Of a DNA stretch of 6,103 bases, positions 5,119 to 6,103 are shown piece after piece. A model generated the notes under the pieces. That model did no database searches, was not told where the DNA came from, and was given only the letters and a program-made list of their open reading frames with translations. A program made the position numbers and the translations under genes. Every line of letters begins with the position of its first letter. The first letter of the stretch is position 1. This stretch comes from an uncultured Bacillota bacterium (GTDB lineage Bacteria > Bacillota_I > Bacilli_A > Izemoplasmatales > UBA1188), in assembly GCA_937907585.1 (NCBI GenBank), contig CALCVH010000034.1, positions 1-6,103 of the forward strand, in the 5' to 3' direction.

Positions 5119-5973
5119 TTATCTAGTGTTGGTTACTTTAAAAATTGGTTCATATAGCGGTTCATTCAGGTTAACTTTTACAATATTTAATGTAACAATC
5201 GATTTTTTTAATATTATTTCATCATTTACTTCTATATCAAAACTTTCTCTACCATCAATCTGTAAAGATGGAAGATATTCACTCTTTAATTCTTTAACTA
5301 AAGATATGCTTATTTCATCATCTCCATCTACAACTAGTGATGTGATTGTCCTGAGCTGTGGACAAATAGGCGTCAATACAAAACTATTCGCTGTCGATAT
5401 AAGAAGTGGCCCACCTGATGATAAAGAATAAGCGCTTGATCCAGTTGGAGTAGATACATTTAATCCATCAGCGTAAAAAGATGTATCATGCATTCCATTT
5501 AATTTGATCTTTAGATGTAACATCTTTAAACTTTTTCCTCTATATAGTGATACTTCATTAAACGATAATATATCTTTAATAACTTTACCATTTCTATAGA
5601 TATATCCTGATAACGCAATCCTTTTTTCTACCTTATATTCATTATTTATAATAGAAGAAATAATCCTTTTATATTCATTAGGTTTTCCTTCAGATAAACA
5701 TCCAACTCTTCCAAGATTTATGCCTAAATATTTTAAATTATATTTACTATATTCATAGGCTTTATTTAGGATTGTTCCATCGCCACCAAGAACCAAACAG
5801 AAATCAATTTTATTAATTTCGTCTAATATTAATTCACGTCCCATATTGATTTCATTAAATAATTCACTTTCAAAATAGATGTTAAATCCATTAGATAATA
5901 AATAATTAGAAACTTCTTTAGTGTATGAAAGATCTTGATCTTTTTTTCTATTCAATAAGATTAATATGTTCAT
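5119..5973 (-). CDS. nadK: NAD kinase (ATP/polyphosphate-dependent NAD+ phosphorylation)
   Basis: NadK phosphorylates the 2' hydroxyl of the adenosine ribose of NAD+, the only route to NADP+. The 284 residues agree with bacterial NadK. Motifs are LGGDGT (62-67, catalytic Asp65), NLGRVGCLSE (86-95, the usual GxxGFL region), FNEVSLYRG (138-146), YADGLNVSTPTGSSAYSLSS (167-186), LTPICPQ (200-206) and QIDG (238-241). The ATG at 5973 follows AGGTGA on the minus strand. The Q in LTPICPQ replaces a histidine common in this motif, and SLSE replaces the usual FLTE; neither removes a catalytic residue. It is the first gene of nadK-nfnA-nfnB, where it would provide the NADP+ that NfnAB reduces. In many Bacillota nadK sits instead with recN, tlyA or rluD, so this setting is less common. 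Confidence 0.95.
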   Translation of the reverse strand: MNILILLNRKKDQDLSYTKEVSNYLLSNGFNIYFESELFNEINMGRELILDEINKIDFCLVLGGDGTILNKAYEYSKYNLKYLGINLGRVGCLSEGKPNEYKRIISSIINNEYKVEKRIALSGYIYRNGKVIKDILSFNEVSLYRGKSLKMLHLKIKLNGMHDTSFYADGLNVSTPTGSSAYSLSSGGPLLISTANSFVLTPICPQLRTITSLVVDGDDEISISLVKELKSEYLPSLQIDGRESFDIEVNDEIILKKSIVTLNIVKVNLNEPLYEPIFKVTNTR

Positions 5974-6004
5974 AGTTCACCTAGCGCTTTATTATTTCAA
6001 ATAT

Positions 6005-6013
6005 ATTATAACA
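6005..6013 (-). promoter_or_regulatory. Extended -10 promoter of the nadK-nfnA-nfnB operon
   Basis: On the minus strand TGTTATAAT (6013-6005) is a consensus extended -10 element with a perfect TATAAT. The -35 region 17 bp upstream (6033-6028, TAATAA) is weak. Transcription would begin close to 5998, leaving a short leader before the ribosome binding site AGGTGA (5982-5977). A second TATAAT lies at 6035-6030 without the TG and could be an alternative. Confidence 0.55.
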
Positions 6014-6070
6014 ATCTTTAATCTTTTTTATTATACTTATTCTTTATTTTTCTATGATGTTTTCATATTT

Positions 6071-6089
6071 TTATCAAAATATTTGATAA
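6071..6089. repeat. Perfect inverted repeat upstream of the nadK promoter
   Basis: TTATCAAA and TTTGATAA form two perfect 8-base inverted arms separated by ATA. The repeat lies about 58 bp upstream of the nadK extended -10 element. It could be a regulator site or belong to whatever lies beyond the window edge. It has no clear T-run typical of a terminator, and it does not match the Rex redox-repressor consensus that I know. Confidence 0.3.
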
Positions 6090-6103
6090 TTGTAGTAAAA
6101 TAA

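Noticed and set aside
4451..5431. Open frames of about 100 residues opposite nfnA and nadK
   Set aside because: They lie fully antisense to conserved enzymes with intact motifs and have no supporting start signals; serine- and isoleucine-rich translations are typical of shadows.
2867..5973. Frequent GCG trinucleotides in otherwise AT-rich minus-strand genes as a possible iterated motif
   Set aside because: They fall mostly in ordinary Ala, Gly and Ile-Ala codon contexts, with no constant longer motif or spacing that I could see.

Overview
The window is AT-rich chromosomal DNA of bacterial housekeeping type, most likely from a low-GC Bacillota (Bacilli/Clostridia or a Mollicutes-related gut lineage). 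The basis is an infC-rpmI-rplT operon behind a leader with an intrinsic-terminator attenuator, strong AGGAGG-type ribosome binding sites, sigma-A-like promoters, and an anaerobe-type NfnAB enzyme. All Trp codons seen in the called genes are TGG, so the standard bacterial code fits. The exact lineage cannot be fixed from sequence reading alone.

Layout. Bases 3-86 are probably the 3' end of an unidentified plus-strand gene. A sigma-A promoter follows (131-159) whose spacer is a perfect 14-bp palindrome. The transcribed leader (about 166-299) can fold either into an antiterminator-like helix (181-195 with 247-261) or into an intrinsic terminator (251-278), as expected of an L20-type autoregulatory leader. 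Then come infC (IF3, non-AUG start), rpmI (L35) and rplT (L20), closed by a strong terminator (1517-1541). Next is a monocistronic seven-TM membrane diguanylate cyclase (1671-2828) with its own extended -10 promoter. A 15-bp-stem hairpin (2836-2870) serves as a shared terminator between this gene and the convergent minus-strand operon.

The minus-strand operon is transcribed from about 6000 down to 2867 in the order nadK - nfnA - nfnB, with gaps of 12 and 2 nt. NAD kinase makes NADP+ from NAD+. NfnAB is an electron-bifurcating transhydrogenase that reduces NADP+ with NADH plus reduced ferredoxin. The three genes therefore read as one NADPH-supply module.

I found no CRISPR array, mobile element, toxin-antitoxin pair, defence system, tRNA or rRNA. 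The most interesting points are the leader RNA with its repeated arms, the operator-like palindrome in the ribosomal-protein promoter, sequence departures in normally conserved parts of IF3 and L20, and the nadK-nfnAB linkage. None of these amounts to a clearly new system.
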